From positions 806,001 through 870,000 of the forward strand of contig JAJNNQ010000011.1 in the NCBI GenBank assembly GCA_027886175.1: a stretch of DNA of 64,000 nt, given 5' to 3'. Within the stretch, counting starts at the first letter, position 1. Each line of letters begins with the position of its first letter. Below the pieces are notes generated by a model. It had not been told where the DNA came from. It did not search any database and worked only from the letters and a program-made list of their open reading frames with translations. Positions 33,815 to 44,836 of this stretch are shown here, one piece after another. The DNA comes from Phylloscopus collybita (Eukaryota > Chordata > Aves > Passeriformes > Phylloscopidae). The position numbers and the translations under genes are program-made.

Positions 33815-34399
33815 ACGGACAGTGCTGGGGACATTCCAGCACTGACTTTCACTCCAAAACTTTCCATTTCCTACAAGAAAAATTCTGATTTTTTCCTTCT
33901 GCTTGGAATGGGATGGATTCCCTTGGCTGATGGATTTGGCACAAAGCATCTCCTCACACGGAAACACTTCCGGGACACCTGAAACTCTTGTGCCCACTGA
34001 CAACCCCTTTTGTCCCACTGGGTCATGGGAAGCACAGTGCAAAAAGCAGCACCTTTCTCTCCTCTGCCAGAAGCTGGCTTCACAGCCCAACCTCCTGACA
34101 CCATGCAGGTGGTCCCAGAGGGGAGGTTGTAGCTTGGTGGGGGTCATTCTGTTAGCCAGAGGAACAAACAGCATGGCCAGAGGAAAATGACCTCAGGTTG
34201 CACCACGGGAGCTATTGATGGGATCTTGAGGCAAAAAAAAAAAAAGATATCAACCTTGGAAGCAGGCTGCCTGGGGAAAAGGCTGAGTCACCACCCCCAG
34301 AAAGGTTGAAAAGTCATGGGCATGTGGCATTTGGGGATCTGGCTGATTGGGGCAGTAGGCAGTGTTAAGTTTGCACTTGGGCTGTGTGATCTTCAGGGA
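33815..34399. other. Noncoding spacer
   Basis: No coding or repeat family recognised, apart from an A tract near 34,235. Confidence 0.45.
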
Positions 34400-35163
34400 C
34401 TTTTTCCACCTCCCTGACTCCCCAGGTGGGCAAGAAGGCCAAAGGCTCCTGGCCTGGATCAGGAATGGTGTGGCCAGCAGGAGCAGGGAGGTCATCCTGC
34501 CCCTGTACTGGGCACTGGTGAGGCCACACCTCGAGTGCAGTGTCCAGCTCTGGCCCCTCAGCTCAGGGTGGACATTGAGTGCAGTGTCCAGCTCTGGGTG
34601 TCAGCTCAGGATGGACATTGAGTGCAGTGTCCAGCTCTGGCCCCTCAGCTCAGACACTCGAGCGCATCCAGAGGAGGCAGCGAGGCTGGTGAGGGGCTTG
34701 GAACACAAACCCTGTCAGGAACGGCTGAGGGAGCTGGGGTTGTTCAGCCTGGAGAAAAGGAGACTCAGGGGTGACCTTGTCACTCTCCACAGCTCCCTGA
34801 GAGGTGGCTGTGGGCAGCTGGGGTTGGTCTCTCTCTCCAGGCAGCACTGACAGGAGGAGAGGAACCAGCCTCAAGCAGCACCAAGGGAAATACAGGTTGG
34901 ATATTAGGGAAAAGTTTTTCAAGGAAAGAACAATAAAATCCTGGAATGGTCTGTCCGGGGAGGTGGTGGAGTCACCATCCCTGGATGAGTTTGAAAAAAG
35001 ACTGGAGGTGGCACTCGGTTCTGTGGTTGAGCTGTTAGGGCTGGGTTGGACTCGATGGTCTTGGGGGTTTTTCTTCCACCCTGGTGATTCTGTGATTCTG
35101 GGATTCTGGGATTCTGGGATTCTGGGATTCTGTGTGATTCTGTGATTCTGTGATTCTGGGATC
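34400..35163 (+). mobile_element. CR1 LINE 3' end
   Basis: Translation gives the CR1 reverse-transcriptase C-terminus ([18 protein letters not shown], later [19 protein letters not shown]), followed by the family 3' UTR and a tail of ATTCTGTG/ATTCTGGG units (35,089-35,160). The 5' part is missing, as is usual for CR1. A ~46-base segment with GTGCAGTGTCCAGCTCTGG occurs three times at 34.53-34.66 kb and disrupts the frame. Confidence 0.85.
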
Positions 35164-35414
35164 TCTCCCGGTCCCGGTCCCCAGCCAGGAACCCTCGGTT
35201 CCATTTTCTGTGCCCGCTGCGGCTGCGGGGGCAGGGACAGAGCGGCTTTGGTGGGTGCCAGCGTCACCCCCGGCCACGGGCACCGCCGAGACCCCGCGCA
35301 GCTGCGGACACATTTCTGGGCCCCCCTGAGCTCCCACCTGCCCCGCACCCCGAGGTTCCCCCGGGGTCCCAAAAAACCCAACCCCGGGGCCGCAGCGGCC
35401 CGGAACCCGCTCAG

Positions 35415-35487
35415 CCAATCAGAACGCGGGCGGGGCGCGCCGCAGCCAATGAGAGCGCGAGGCGGTGGCGCCTCATCAGTTGCCGGG
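35415..35487 (-). promoter_or_regulatory. Class II X-Y promoter-like module upstream of copy B, antisense
   Basis: Minus strand CCCGGCAACTGATG (35487-35474) and CTCATTGG (35453-35446), with the same 34-base X-to-Y spacing as in copy A, plus CTGATTGG at 35422-35415. The X2 part is degraded (AGGCGCCACC). It lies about 490 bases before exon 2 and is oriented away from it. Confidence 0.5.
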
Positions 35488-35972
35488 CAGAGCCGGGCGG
35501 GAGGCGCTGGGGCAGGGGGGGAGAAGGGGGGAAAGGGGGAAAAGGGGGGAGCCCGGGATGGGAGCGGGGGAGGAGGAGGGGACCCCCCGAAGGAAGAGCG
35601 GGAGGGGCTGAGGGTCGGGGGAAGGCCAGGGAGGGGTGGGTGAGGGTGGGGAAGTGGGGAAAAGGGGAGGGTGGGACCCCCAAACTGAGCGGGAGGGGGC
35701 TGGGGATGGGGGGATTGAGTTCCAAAGGGTGGGAAAGGGAGAAAAGGGGGGAACGGGACCCCGAGAGTGATTTGGGGAGCGGCTGGAGGTGGGAGGGGAG
35801 GGGATGGGAAAGGGGAAATGGGGGGAAGGGTGGGAAAGAGGAAGCGGCAGCGCGGGCGGGAGGGACCCGTGGCGGCCGTGGGGCACGGGGGGTGCGGAGC
35901 GGGGATCCGGGGGGGCCCGGAGCTCTGGGGGTGCTGGGGGGGCAGCCCCTGACCTGTGTCCGGCACACCCAG

Positions 35973-37667
35973 GGGTGCTCCAGCTGATGATGAAGTCCGA
36001 GTGTCACTTCATTAACGGCACCGAGCGGGTGAGGTTCGTGGAGAGGCAAATCCACACCCGGGAGCAGCTCTTCCACTTGGACAGCGACGTGGGGCTGTGC
36101 GTGGGGGACACCCCCTTTGGGGACAAACAGGCCCGGTACTGGAACAACCAACCGGAAACACTGGAGTACAAACGGGGTCAAGCGGACAGGCTCTGCCCCC
36201 ACAACTACGAGGGGATCACCCCGTTCCTGGTGGAGCGCAGAGGTGAGCGTGGGGCAGAGCGCGTCCCCTCGGGCCCTGCCCTGGCAATGACCCTGGAGCG
36301 CCTCAAACCCTCCCTGGGAATCACCCCAGAGCCCTCAGCCCTCCTTGGGCCCATCCCCGGGACCTCCCAGTCCATCCCAGTCCCTCCCAGTCCATTTCCA
36401 GTTCATCCCAGTCCCTCTCAGTCCATTCCCAGTCCCTCCCAAGCCCACACCGCCCCTCCCCTCTCTCTCCCAGTTCCCCCCAGCTGATCCCAGTCTGTCC
36501 CCTCTCTCTCCCAGTTCCCCCCAGCTGATCCCAGTCTGTCCCCTCTCTCTCTCCCAGTTCCCCCCAGCTGATCCCAGTCTGTCCCCTCTCTCTCTCCCAG
36601 TTCCCCCCAGCGTTTCCATCTCGCTGCTGCCCTCGAGCTCCCAGCCCGGCCCCGGCCGCCTGCTCTGCTCCGGGATGGATTTCTCCCCTGCCCAGAGCCG
36701 GCTGAGGTGGTTCCAGGGCCAGCAGGAGCTCTCGGGGCACGTGGTGGCCACCGCCGTGGTGCCCAACGGGGACTGGAGCCACCAGCTGCTGGTGCTGCTG
36801 GAAACGCCCCCCCGGCCCCGCGGGGTCACCTCCAGCTGCCAGGTGGAGCACGTCAGCCTGGAGCAGCCCCTGAGCCGGCACTGGGGCACGGGGGAGCCGC
36901 TGGCCGGGCCGGCAGAGGCACTGGGATGTGCTGGGAGCAACTGGGAGGGAGCTGGGGAGAGCCCGCTTGGAACTGGGAGAGGGGCTGGGGGCTGTGGGAG
37001 GGCGGAGCAGGAGTTTGGAGGGGGCTGGGGAGGGTGGGATGGGGTTCCGGGGGTGCTGGGGGGCGCTGGGAGGGAGTTTGGGGGTGCTGGGTGTGACTGG
37101 GAGGGATGGGAGTGAGCCTGGAGAGGCTGGGAGGAGCTGGGGGATGGGAAAGCGGGGCTGGGATGAGGTTGGTTGTGCTGGGAAGAGACTGGGAGGGGTC
37201 TGGGTGAGTCCTGGAGGGGCTGGGAAGGGACTGGGAGAGGCTTTGGGGGTCCTGGGGGGCAACTGGGAGGGGGCTGTGGGATCCTGAGAGGGACAGGAGG
37301 GGCTTTGAGGGGTCCTGGGGAGGCCATGAAGGGATTGGGAGGAGGTTTCAGGGGGTCCTGGGTGGGCTGGGGGAGACTGGGAGGGAGCTTGGAGGGGCCT
37401 GGGGTGTCTGTGTGAGGTTTTGGGGGTCCTGACCCCTGCGGACCCCCCAGAGATGCCGCCGGACGCCGCCCGCAGCAAGATGCTGCCGGGGATCGGGGGC
37501 TTCGTGTTGGGCTTCGTCTTCCCGGCGCTGGGGCTCGGCTTCTGCCTGCGCAGGAAGGTGAGGGGGGGTCCCGGGGGTGGTGTCCCCCCTCCCCCAGAGC
37601 GTGTGTGCTCCCCACGGGGCCCCCCAGCCCGGGGTCACCCCCTTTTCTCTGCCCACAGAGCTCCTGA
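35973..37667 (+). CDS. MHC class II beta chain, copy B (exons 2-5)
   Basis: Same structure as copy A: exon 2 35973-36242 (270 bp), exon 3 36601-36885, exon 4 37451-37557, exon 5 37659-37667. Beta-1 keeps Trp61 (ARYWNN), the glycosylation site and His-Asn, and carries an extra Cys (GLCVGD). Beta-2 and the transmembrane helix are nearly identical to copy A, so the copies are recent or homogenised. The exon 3 donor is again GGG/GCACGG. The 460 bases before exon 2 are G-rich and contain no hydrophobic leader exon, so the first exon is missing or too diverged to see. It has the best-preserved beta-1 domain of the three. Confidence 0.8.
36460..36600 (+). repeat. Acceptor-bearing minisatellite, copy B
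   Basis: Acceptor CAGs end at 36473, 36514, 36557 and 36600 (periods 41, 43, 43). The last is the exon 3 acceptor. Confidence 0.8.
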
Positions 37668-39899
37668 GCCAGCAGCAGCCGCAGCCCCTCCCCGTGGCCT
37701 CGGGCCCGGCCGGGACCCCCCGCTCTGTCCCCGCGCTGATTTTGGGGGGGTCGTGTTTCCCCCCAGCCCCGCTGGCACTCTGGCCCTGCCCGGCTGCTCC
37801 CAGTGTTCCCAGGAAAGCTTCCCAGTTCAGCCCAGTCCCGTTCATGGGGGGCACTGGGGAGGGACTTGGGGGGACCCTGCGGGGTGACCGTGCCTGGGGG
37901 GGCGGGGGCAGAACGGGCCCTGGGATGGATCGGGAATGGGGACCCCCGTGTGTCCCCCCCGTGTCACCCCGCTCTGGGGACTCCTTGGGGGGCACCTGAA
38001 CCCCAACACGGCCCCCAGGGAACCCCAAATTGGCACCAGGACCCCTCTGAGCTGCCAGGGGAATTTGAGGAGGGGGCTCATGGGGGGTGCCCAGGCCGGG
38101 CCCAGAGCCCAGCGCTGCCCCAGCCCGACCTGCCCCGGCTCCATCCCGGGGATTGGAAAGGAGGAGGAGTGGGACCCCTCCCAAGGCAATTTGGGGCTCC
38201 CAGCCCCCTCTCATCCCCCACTTTTCCACCCCTTCCCCACAACCCCCAACCAGCCACTGCCACCTCCCCTTGGCTTGGGTTGGAAAGACAGGGATCTGCC
38301 AGGGAAAGCTGCAGTTTCCCTTGGAATGGGGAATGCAAACCCCTCACCCCCTCGGAATGATCATTTTGCAATTCAGGGCTTTCAGGCAAAGATTTGGGAA
38401 TGGGGAGAACAGTTCTGGACTAGGAATATTCACAATACAAATGTAGTAGAAAACCAAACCACCCAACCAAGCAAATAAACAACAATCCTGGAAAACCGTG
38501 ACAGAGTCAGAGCTACAACCTGACACGCTGTTGGTCAGGGTGTTGGAAGCAGTCCAAAAGTAAGTGAGAGCTGAACCCCTCAGCCCCTCCAAACGATTCC
38601 AATTTTGCAGCCCAGGGCTCTGGAGCCGTGCCTTGCTGTCTCTGCCCTCGCCTGCCCCGGGCAGCCCTGGCAGCGGCTGCAGGCGAGTGGTGCAGCTCAG
38701 CAGGCTGAGCAACTGAGCCCAGCCGGGGGGTTCCTTACAGCCCAGCTCCAGGGCTGGCAGCTGGGATGGAGCTGAGGAGAATCAAGGAGGACTCTGCTGA
38801 GGAGTGGCCACTGAAGGTTCTTGAGGGCTCAGGGGAGCAGCCTCAGCCCAGGGAGTCTGCCTCAGCAGAGCACAGAGTGCCCTGTGCCAGCTGCTTTGAA
38901 CAGGGGCAGGAGCGCAGGGAAGGATCAGGGAAGGAGCAACCAGGGAGGGCCAGGGAGTGGCCCTGGGGATGAGAGACTCCTCCAGGAGCCAATCCCTGGG
39001 GGAAGGAGGGACCTCCTCGCATCCTGGCCTACCACACCACGCCTCCCCTGGAACTTTCTAGAGCCAGGGAGAGGCCTCGGTGAGATGGACAGGTCCTTGG
39101 GGGTGGGGAGCAGGAGACTGACATCAAACTGGAACTGGGGAAACAACTGTGGGGTGACACCAATGGGGGTTCAACGGGGGTACATGGAACCCACCAAATG
39201 AACAGTCTGAACACAGATTGAACAGAGAAAATCCAACACACCACTACAGGGCTTTCAGGCAGAGATTTGGGAATAGGAATAACAGCTCTGGACTAGGAAT
39301 ATTCACAATACAAATGTAGGAGTGCAAAATAAACCCAAGCAAACAAACAAAAATCCCAGAAACCCTGACAGAGTCAGAGATACAACCTGACACCCTGTTG
39401 GTCAGGCTGTTGGGAGCAGTCCACAGTCAGTCCTCCTGGAGTGGCAGATGTGGTTCTGTTGGGGCAGAGATGACCCTGAGAGAAAAGGGCCCAGTGATGG
39501 TGAGAAGGGTCTGATCTTCCTCCGGGAATCCAGTGGAACCAGATCCCTGGTGTTCCTACGTCTCAGTTTTTATCCAGGTAGGAATGGTTGGCTCCTCCCA
39601 CACTGGGTGGAGCATCTCCCAATGGGATGATGGAATGTGTCCTGTCACTGCTGAGCCTGCATGGCCCATCAGCAGAAGATATCCCCTGGAGGGTGGACAG
39701 GTGGTGAAAGAGATAAGAAACACTGCCCCACCTGGTTTGAACAGCTGGCCCGTTATCAGAAAGCATCAGCCCCCCTCCCCCCTGGAGTTACAAGAGATAA
39801 AGAAAAACATCTCCCCAGCTGCTTTCAACAAATGAAATAGAATCCACATCTTTGGTTCCATAACCCAAGACAGGTATTAAGTTTGGGTTTTTAGTGTTC
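37668..39899. other. Class II 3' flank and LTR-like repeats, copy B
   Basis: Parallels 18.66-20.34 kb. It then adds a segment at about 39.30-39.84 kb also present at 58.93-59.46 kb, with GAGTCAGAGATACAACCTGA and a G/A-rich stretch, probably another LTR. No gene was recognised. Confidence 0.5.
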
Positions 39900-41480
39900 A
39901 GGTTATTTGAGAAGATAATTTTTGTTACTGCCATTTTTTAAGCATTTAATTTTTTCTTTTATGTTTTTTTTACTGGGTCTGCTGCATATAGAGATTGTTT
40001 GTACACAGATTTTTTTTTGTGCTACACTTCCCAGGACCCGTTCCCAGAGACTGCAAGGGTTTGGGTTTTTTTATTATTTCTTGGTTGATAATTGGATTTT
40101 GTGATAGGGATTTTAAATGCTTTGCTTCAGTGTTATTTAGAGTTGTGGCTTTGTTTGCAGCATTTTAAAGATGGATTAATTAATTAATTACAGATTTATT
40201 AGGTTGTTGAGTGGAATTTTTTTTTCGGTTTTGAAGGTTTTTTAGGGAAAAGGATTTAATAGCAGCTTTTGGTTTTTTGCTGGTTTGTTGGGTTTGTGAT
40301 CTGCTGTTGGCCGGTTGGGTTTGTGATTGGGTGTTGGGAGGCATTGAGGGGTTTTTGTTTGGATTATTGTTTCCTGGTTGATGAGTTTTGTGTCTGCGCT
40401 TTTTTGCTGGGGCGACTGTTGGTGTTTTAGGCTCCCTGTCTGGTTTAGCTGCTGTTTTGGGTTTATTATTGGGTTTAACTGCTGATTTAAGTTTTTTATT
40501 CGGTACAGTTGTTGATTTAGGTTTATTGTTTGGTTTAGCTGATGTTTGAGTAGTTAGGGTGTTGGTTTCAGTTTGAGTGACTGGGGTCGTTGCTGATTTA
40601 TCTCCCTGCCCCCCCTCTTCTTATTTGCTGTTTTACAGTATTTAGCAGCGTGCAATAATAATATGTAGGGGCTTAATTTATTGTTATGATTTTTTTTTTT
40701 AGAATTATTATGGTGAAGTTTTTGTAAAAATTTTTATTTCATTTGTGTTTTGAATTTGTTTACGTGAAAATTTTTAAGTTAGGGATTAGAAAAATTTTTT
40801 AAGGTTTGGTTTATTTTCTTTATTTTTTACAAAATTAGGGTTTTTTTACACTTGGGTATATTTTTGGGTGTACTTTTAGGTTAGCAGTTTTATCAGTCTT
40901 TATGGAAAGGTCAGACTTTATTTTAGATAAGCTGTCAACTGTATAGAGGAAGCTTACTAGATTAAATATTAGGAAAGTGGGGTTTTTAATATTTAGGGGA
41001 TACTGACCATTTTTTAAAAGTGATATAACTGATTTAAGAGAAGAAGCAAAGAAGAGACTGGAAAGCTTTATTTTTTACTTTTTTTTTAAACTACCTGGGT
41101 GCAATTATTCGTAAGTTTTAAAAATATGTTACTGAAACTAGAATGCAGGGTAGGACGAAGAAGTTATTAAGTAAATATACTTGGCACAACCTCCAGCAGT
41201 TGTAGAAGCCTTTTAAAAATTATAATTACTGAGCTTAGGAGAGTAGCTATTTTATTTGTGCGTTTTTAGTGTAAAAGTTATGTGTTGGGGACAACATTGG
41301 AGCTATTTTTGGATAAGAAAACAAATTTAGGGACTAGAAAGGTTTTGAAATTTTAAAAAAGCTTAGGGAACAGAAACACAGAAAGGATTTTATTTTAAAA
41401 AACATTAGGGATTTAAGGAGCAACACGGCTGCTGACTATTTTATTTTTCTATAAAGTATAACTAAAATGTCACTAATATA
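39900..41480 (-). pseudogene. Hyperedited ERV gag/leader region
   Basis: Noncoding today, but aligns over its length with the provirus gag and leader at 14.2-15.7 kb in the same (minus) orientation. The plus strand is strongly T-enriched: in a gapless 69-base comparison (40,066-40,134 against 14,497-14,565), 19 of 23 C are T, none of 14 G is A, no T is C, and five other changes occur. In the ERV sense this is G-to-A. The region lies between the tRNA-Lys-type primer site and class II flank; pol was not found. Confidence 0.75.
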
Positions 41481-41491
41481 TTTTTTGAGCA

Positions 41492-41505
41492 CCACTTGGG
41501 TGCCA
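41492..41505 (-). other. Primer binding site remnant, tRNA-Lys type
   Basis: Minus-strand TGGCACCCAAGTGG, 11 bases past the LTR. It differs at one of the first ten positions from TGGCGCCCAA. Confidence 0.55.
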
Positions 41506-41516
41506 ATAACAATATA

Positions 41517-41942
41517 TGTCTTGGTTTAGGGCAAATTTGGGAGGAAACCTCCAAAGGGGGTTCCTCTGGAAAGCAATCTTAAACAGCTCCTTCTCTCAGC
41601 CAGTCCAAAAAACAAAAAACTTCTTCAGAGAAAAGTCGAAAAAACTATTTATTTAACAAACAAGATGCATATAAGCCCAAAGAATGAATAATATAAAACA
41701 ATAAAACTTTTTGCTTCTCTGAAAAAAAATAACAAACGAAAAAAATCTTTGCTGCAAATACAGCTCAGCTCACTCAGTCTCTCACCAGTCCCACTCCCTC
41801 TAAAACTCCAGGCCCCAGCAGGCTGCAAGTGCAAGCCCTCACTGCTCTTCTAAATTTTTCCATCTAGAACAAATTGAAACCATCTAAAAAAAAAAATCCA
41901 AAAAACTTTTTTAATTCAGCTAGCTAAAACTAACTAAAACCA
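41517..41942 (-). mobile_element. 5' LTR (type 2) of the edited ERV, beside ZNF-4
   Basis: About 426 bases, with the same ends as the LTR at 20.4 kb. It abuts the ZNF 3' flank after GGATTTGT, the same site as beside ZNF-2 and ZNF-6. Confidence 0.75.
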
Positions 41943-42211
41943 CAAATCCACTCTCCCCAAGGAATTCCCAGTGTCTGTGTCCCACTGGATGTTTCTCCCC
42001 TGCGTTCATCCAGGCGCCTACAGGGAACCAGGAAGATGTGGAGCCCCCCAGCCAGGTGTCTTCCCAACAGGGATCAACAGGAACACGGATCACCAGGCCT
42101 CTGCCCAACAGGGGTCACTGGGGATCATCCAACGCCGATCCTCCCACGGGGGATGGAGCTGGAGCAGCGCACGAAGCTCTTCCCGCTCTCAGGGCACTCC
42201 CAGGGCTTCCC

Positions 42212-42952
42212 TTAGTGGTGACTCCGTTGGTGTTTGGTAAAGTTAGATCTGTCTGAGAAGCTCTTCCCACACTCAGGACATTCGTAGGGCCTCTCCCCGG
42301 TGTGGATGCGCCGGTGGTCAGTGAGGTGTGAGTTGTACTTGAAGCCCTTCCTGCAGTCGGGGCAGCGGAAGGGCCTCTCCTCCATGTGAATCCGCTGATG
42401 TCTGAGGAGATCAGAGCTGGTGTGAAAGCTCTTCCCACACTCAGGACACTCGTAGGGCCTCTCCCCAGTGTGGATGCGCTGGTGTTTTCTCAGGCGGGAC
42501 CTGTATCCAAAGCCCTTCCCACATTCCAAGCAGGTGTAGGGCCCTTCCCCAGTGTGGATCACCTGGTGCTGGATCAGGTCTGAGCGTATTCTGAAGCTCT
42601 TCCCACACTCCCCACACTTGTAGGGCTTTTCCCCAGTGTGGATCTTCTGGTGACGCCTAAGATTGCCCTTCTGGCTGAAGCTCATCCTACACTCCCCACA
42701 CTCATAGGGCCGTTCCCCAGTGTGGATCCTCTGGTGCTGGATGAGCTTGGACCTGCACCTGAAGCCCTTCCCACATTCCAAGCACTTGTGGGGCTTCTCC
42801 CCTCCATCAGGCTTCTCCTCCAGCTCTGAGCTCCGGCTGGATCTCCGGCCGCCCTCCTGGCACAGGGGGGGTCTTTCCTCCTCACAGCTCCCTGGGCTGG
42901 GTTTGCAGCCCCTCCTCCTGCGGGAGCTCCGGGGCTTTTCCTCCTCCTCCAT
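42212..42952 (-). CDS. C2H2 zinc finger protein, 7 fingers (ZNF-4)
   Basis: 246 residues with the family N-terminus and seven complete fingers. The exon starts at 42,979 after CCCCAAACCAG; ATG 42952 is the first true start. The helices of fingers 1-4 (CRSK, QKGN, IRSD, YRSR) are unlike those of the other copies, while finger 5 keeps TSSD and the last two (YNSH, DRSN) are modified. The CpG-rich first exon ends at 46,274 on the same strand. A decayed finger follows the stop. Confidence 0.85.
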   Translation of the reverse strand: MEEEEKPRSSRRRRGCKPSPGSCEEERPPLCQEGGRRSSRSSELEEKPDGGEKPHKCLECGKGFRCRSKLIQHQRIHTGERPYECGECRMSFSQKGNLRRHQKIHTGEKPYKCGECGKSFRIRSDLIQHQVIHTGEGPYTCLECGKGFGYRSRLRKHQRIHTGERPYECPECGKSFHTSSDLLRHQRIHMEERPFRCPDCRKGFKYNSHLTDHRRIHTGERPYECPECGKSFSDRSNFTKHQRSHH

Positions 42953-43324
42953 CTGGACACTCCTTGGAAATAACAAATCCTGGTTTGGGGAAAAAAACAA
43001 GAGGAGAGAGCCTTAGACTGCGGGTTCCTCCTTGCCCAAATTCCTCTCAGGAAATCATTGGGCACCTTGTGTCTGTAAGAACCTCCAAAACATCAAGATT
43101 CAGCCCAAATGTCCTCCAAACATCAAGACTCAGAGAAAACGTCTTCTAAAACATAAAGACTCAGCCCCTTGCAAAAACCCAAAGCACCAAATTTTAGCCC
43201 AATAAAGATGAGAAACACCAAGATTCACTCCCATGAAAATCCTGGATTTCCCTCCCCAGTCACCTGCTGCATGTTGGGGGGCAACGCTCCCGGGGCTGGG
43301 GGAGGCTGCAGATCCAGGAAGGGG

Positions 43325-43505
43325 TGGAACCTTGTGCTGCCTCCTCTTCCTGCTCCTCCTCCTCCTCCTGTGTCCCTACTCTTCCTCACACGCCTCTTCC
43401 TCCTACTGTTCCTCCTTCTCCTGCACAATCCCACCTTCTCCTCCCACGTGCATCCTTTCACCATTTTGTTCTTCATCCCTGCTTCTCCTTCCCTTCTCCT
43501 CCTGC
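43325..43505 (+). repeat. CTCCT-rich pyrimidine tract
   Basis: Tract of CTCCTCCTCC/TCTTCC words in the upstream flank of ZNF-4. The same tract is at 63.0-63.18 kb and, reversed, at 49.69-49.87 kb. Frames through it give Leu/Ser/Pro-rich artefacts. Confidence 0.8.
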
Positions 43506-43974
43506 CCCCAGGATTGACTGGGGACCCCAGAGTGTCCAGGAGACAGACGAGTGACAGATCAGGGGGGCTGGGAAGAGTCAGCAGGGAGAGAGCACTGAAA
43601 ATCTCATCAGCGAGGTCACTGGGATGTTCAGGGAGTAACCATGGCAGGGCACCCATGCAGGCTGGAAAAGGGAAAGCCAGGAAGGGGTGCTGGCAAAAGG
43701 GAGGATGATCTCAAAATATCTCTGAAGAGTCCCTTGGGAGAATGTTGAGGCAGTTTGGACATTCTCCGAGAGGTAATTAAGGACATGGACACCCAGGGAG
43801 GCAATTAGGGAAGTCAAGAAGGGATTTAGACAGCAGGGGATGGATGGTGTTGGTGTGCTGGGAAGGGAAAGGGTGAAGGGCAGTGTGCAGGAATATGGTG
43901 AAAGCAAGAAGCAGCAGCAAGAACTCCTGTGCTAAGAAAAATGATGATGGAAAAGAGGAGGAAGAGAAAAATAC

Positions 43975-44435
43975 TGAGCACTGGGACGTTCTTCAGCAGG
44001 GTGTGATGCTCAGAATTTGCCAGCTGACCCAGATCCCTTGTACCCCCGGTTTCCAGGAGAGGACAACAAGGAGGTCAGGATTGCAGGGGGTTTCTCTGTG
44101 CTGGCAGCAGCAGGAGCGGGCGCAGAGCTGCGGCACCGGGAGCACGGGCTGGGGGCCTGTGGGGAGCTGCGGGGCCGGGCCGGGGCTGTGGGGCAGCCGG
44201 GGCTCAGCGCCAGGCGCTGCCTGAGCCCAGCACCCCCCGGGCAGGGCCGGCAGCGGCCCCCGGCCCCCAGGAGGCTGCGGGACGCCCCGGCCGCTGCCCG
44301 GCCCCGTGGAGCTGCCGGCCCTGCCCGCCGGGGGAGCCGCCTTTGGACACTGCGGCAGGACAGGCACCGCCTCTGGGATACGGGCTGGGGAGGGCACGGG
44401 GAGCACAAGGACCAGCAGCAAGGAACAGCGGGCAA
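43975..44435. other. GC-rich insertion unique to the ZNF-4 flank
   Basis: Interrupts sequence that is continuous beside ZNF-6 (between GGAAAAGAGGAAGAAG and GGGATTCCACCTGCAA). The inserted ~450 bases are CpG-rich and open in several frames, but no domain was recognised. Confidence 0.5.
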
Positions 44436-44529
44436 ATGGGGATTCCACCTGCAAGGATCCAGATTATCCTTGCCTGATTTGTTTGACATTGTTGGAGCAT
44501 GTTTGTTTTTTCCAGACAGATTCAGTCGC

Positions 44530-44836
44530 AACATTACCATTAGAATATTTTTTGCACTAATCCTGCTTTTTAATTAGCAGTTAGCTTTGGATCAGGAGTG
44601 GGAGAATCAATTTGTAGTCTTAGGAGAAGAAATAGAAAAGCCTTGATTGCTTTGGAATGTTTTTGTATGTGTTTGTGTGTGGCTCTCAGTGATCACAAAA
44701 TTTTGGTGTGTGGGTTTTTCAAAGTTCACCTTCAGATTCCATTTTGCAAAACCAGAAGAGCTTTAAAGGTGACACTTTAACTCGTAAACAGTTAATAGAT
44801 TATTGTTAAGAGAAAAAAAAAAAAAAAAAAAAAAAA
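44530..44836 (+). repeat. Repeat shared with window start, and A tract
   Basis: Includes the segment matching positions 1-80 in reverse. It ends in a run of about 25 A (44,812-44,836), suggesting a retroposed element. Confidence 0.5.

Noticed and set aside
35000..35500. Class II signal-peptide exon for copy B
   Set aside because: Neither strand shows an ATG followed by a hydrophobic stretch and a suitable donor.
34650..35966. 438-codon minus-strand open frame upstream of class II copy B
   Set aside because: Proline/Ser-rich translation of G-rich DNA and CR1 tail repeats (repeated Glu-Ser-Gln-Asn from ATTCTGG units); composition artefact.
44017..44577. 186-codon plus-strand frame near ZNF-4
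   Set aside because: Spans the GC-rich insertion and an unrelated repeat; the start and end lie in different sequence classes, so it is not one gene.
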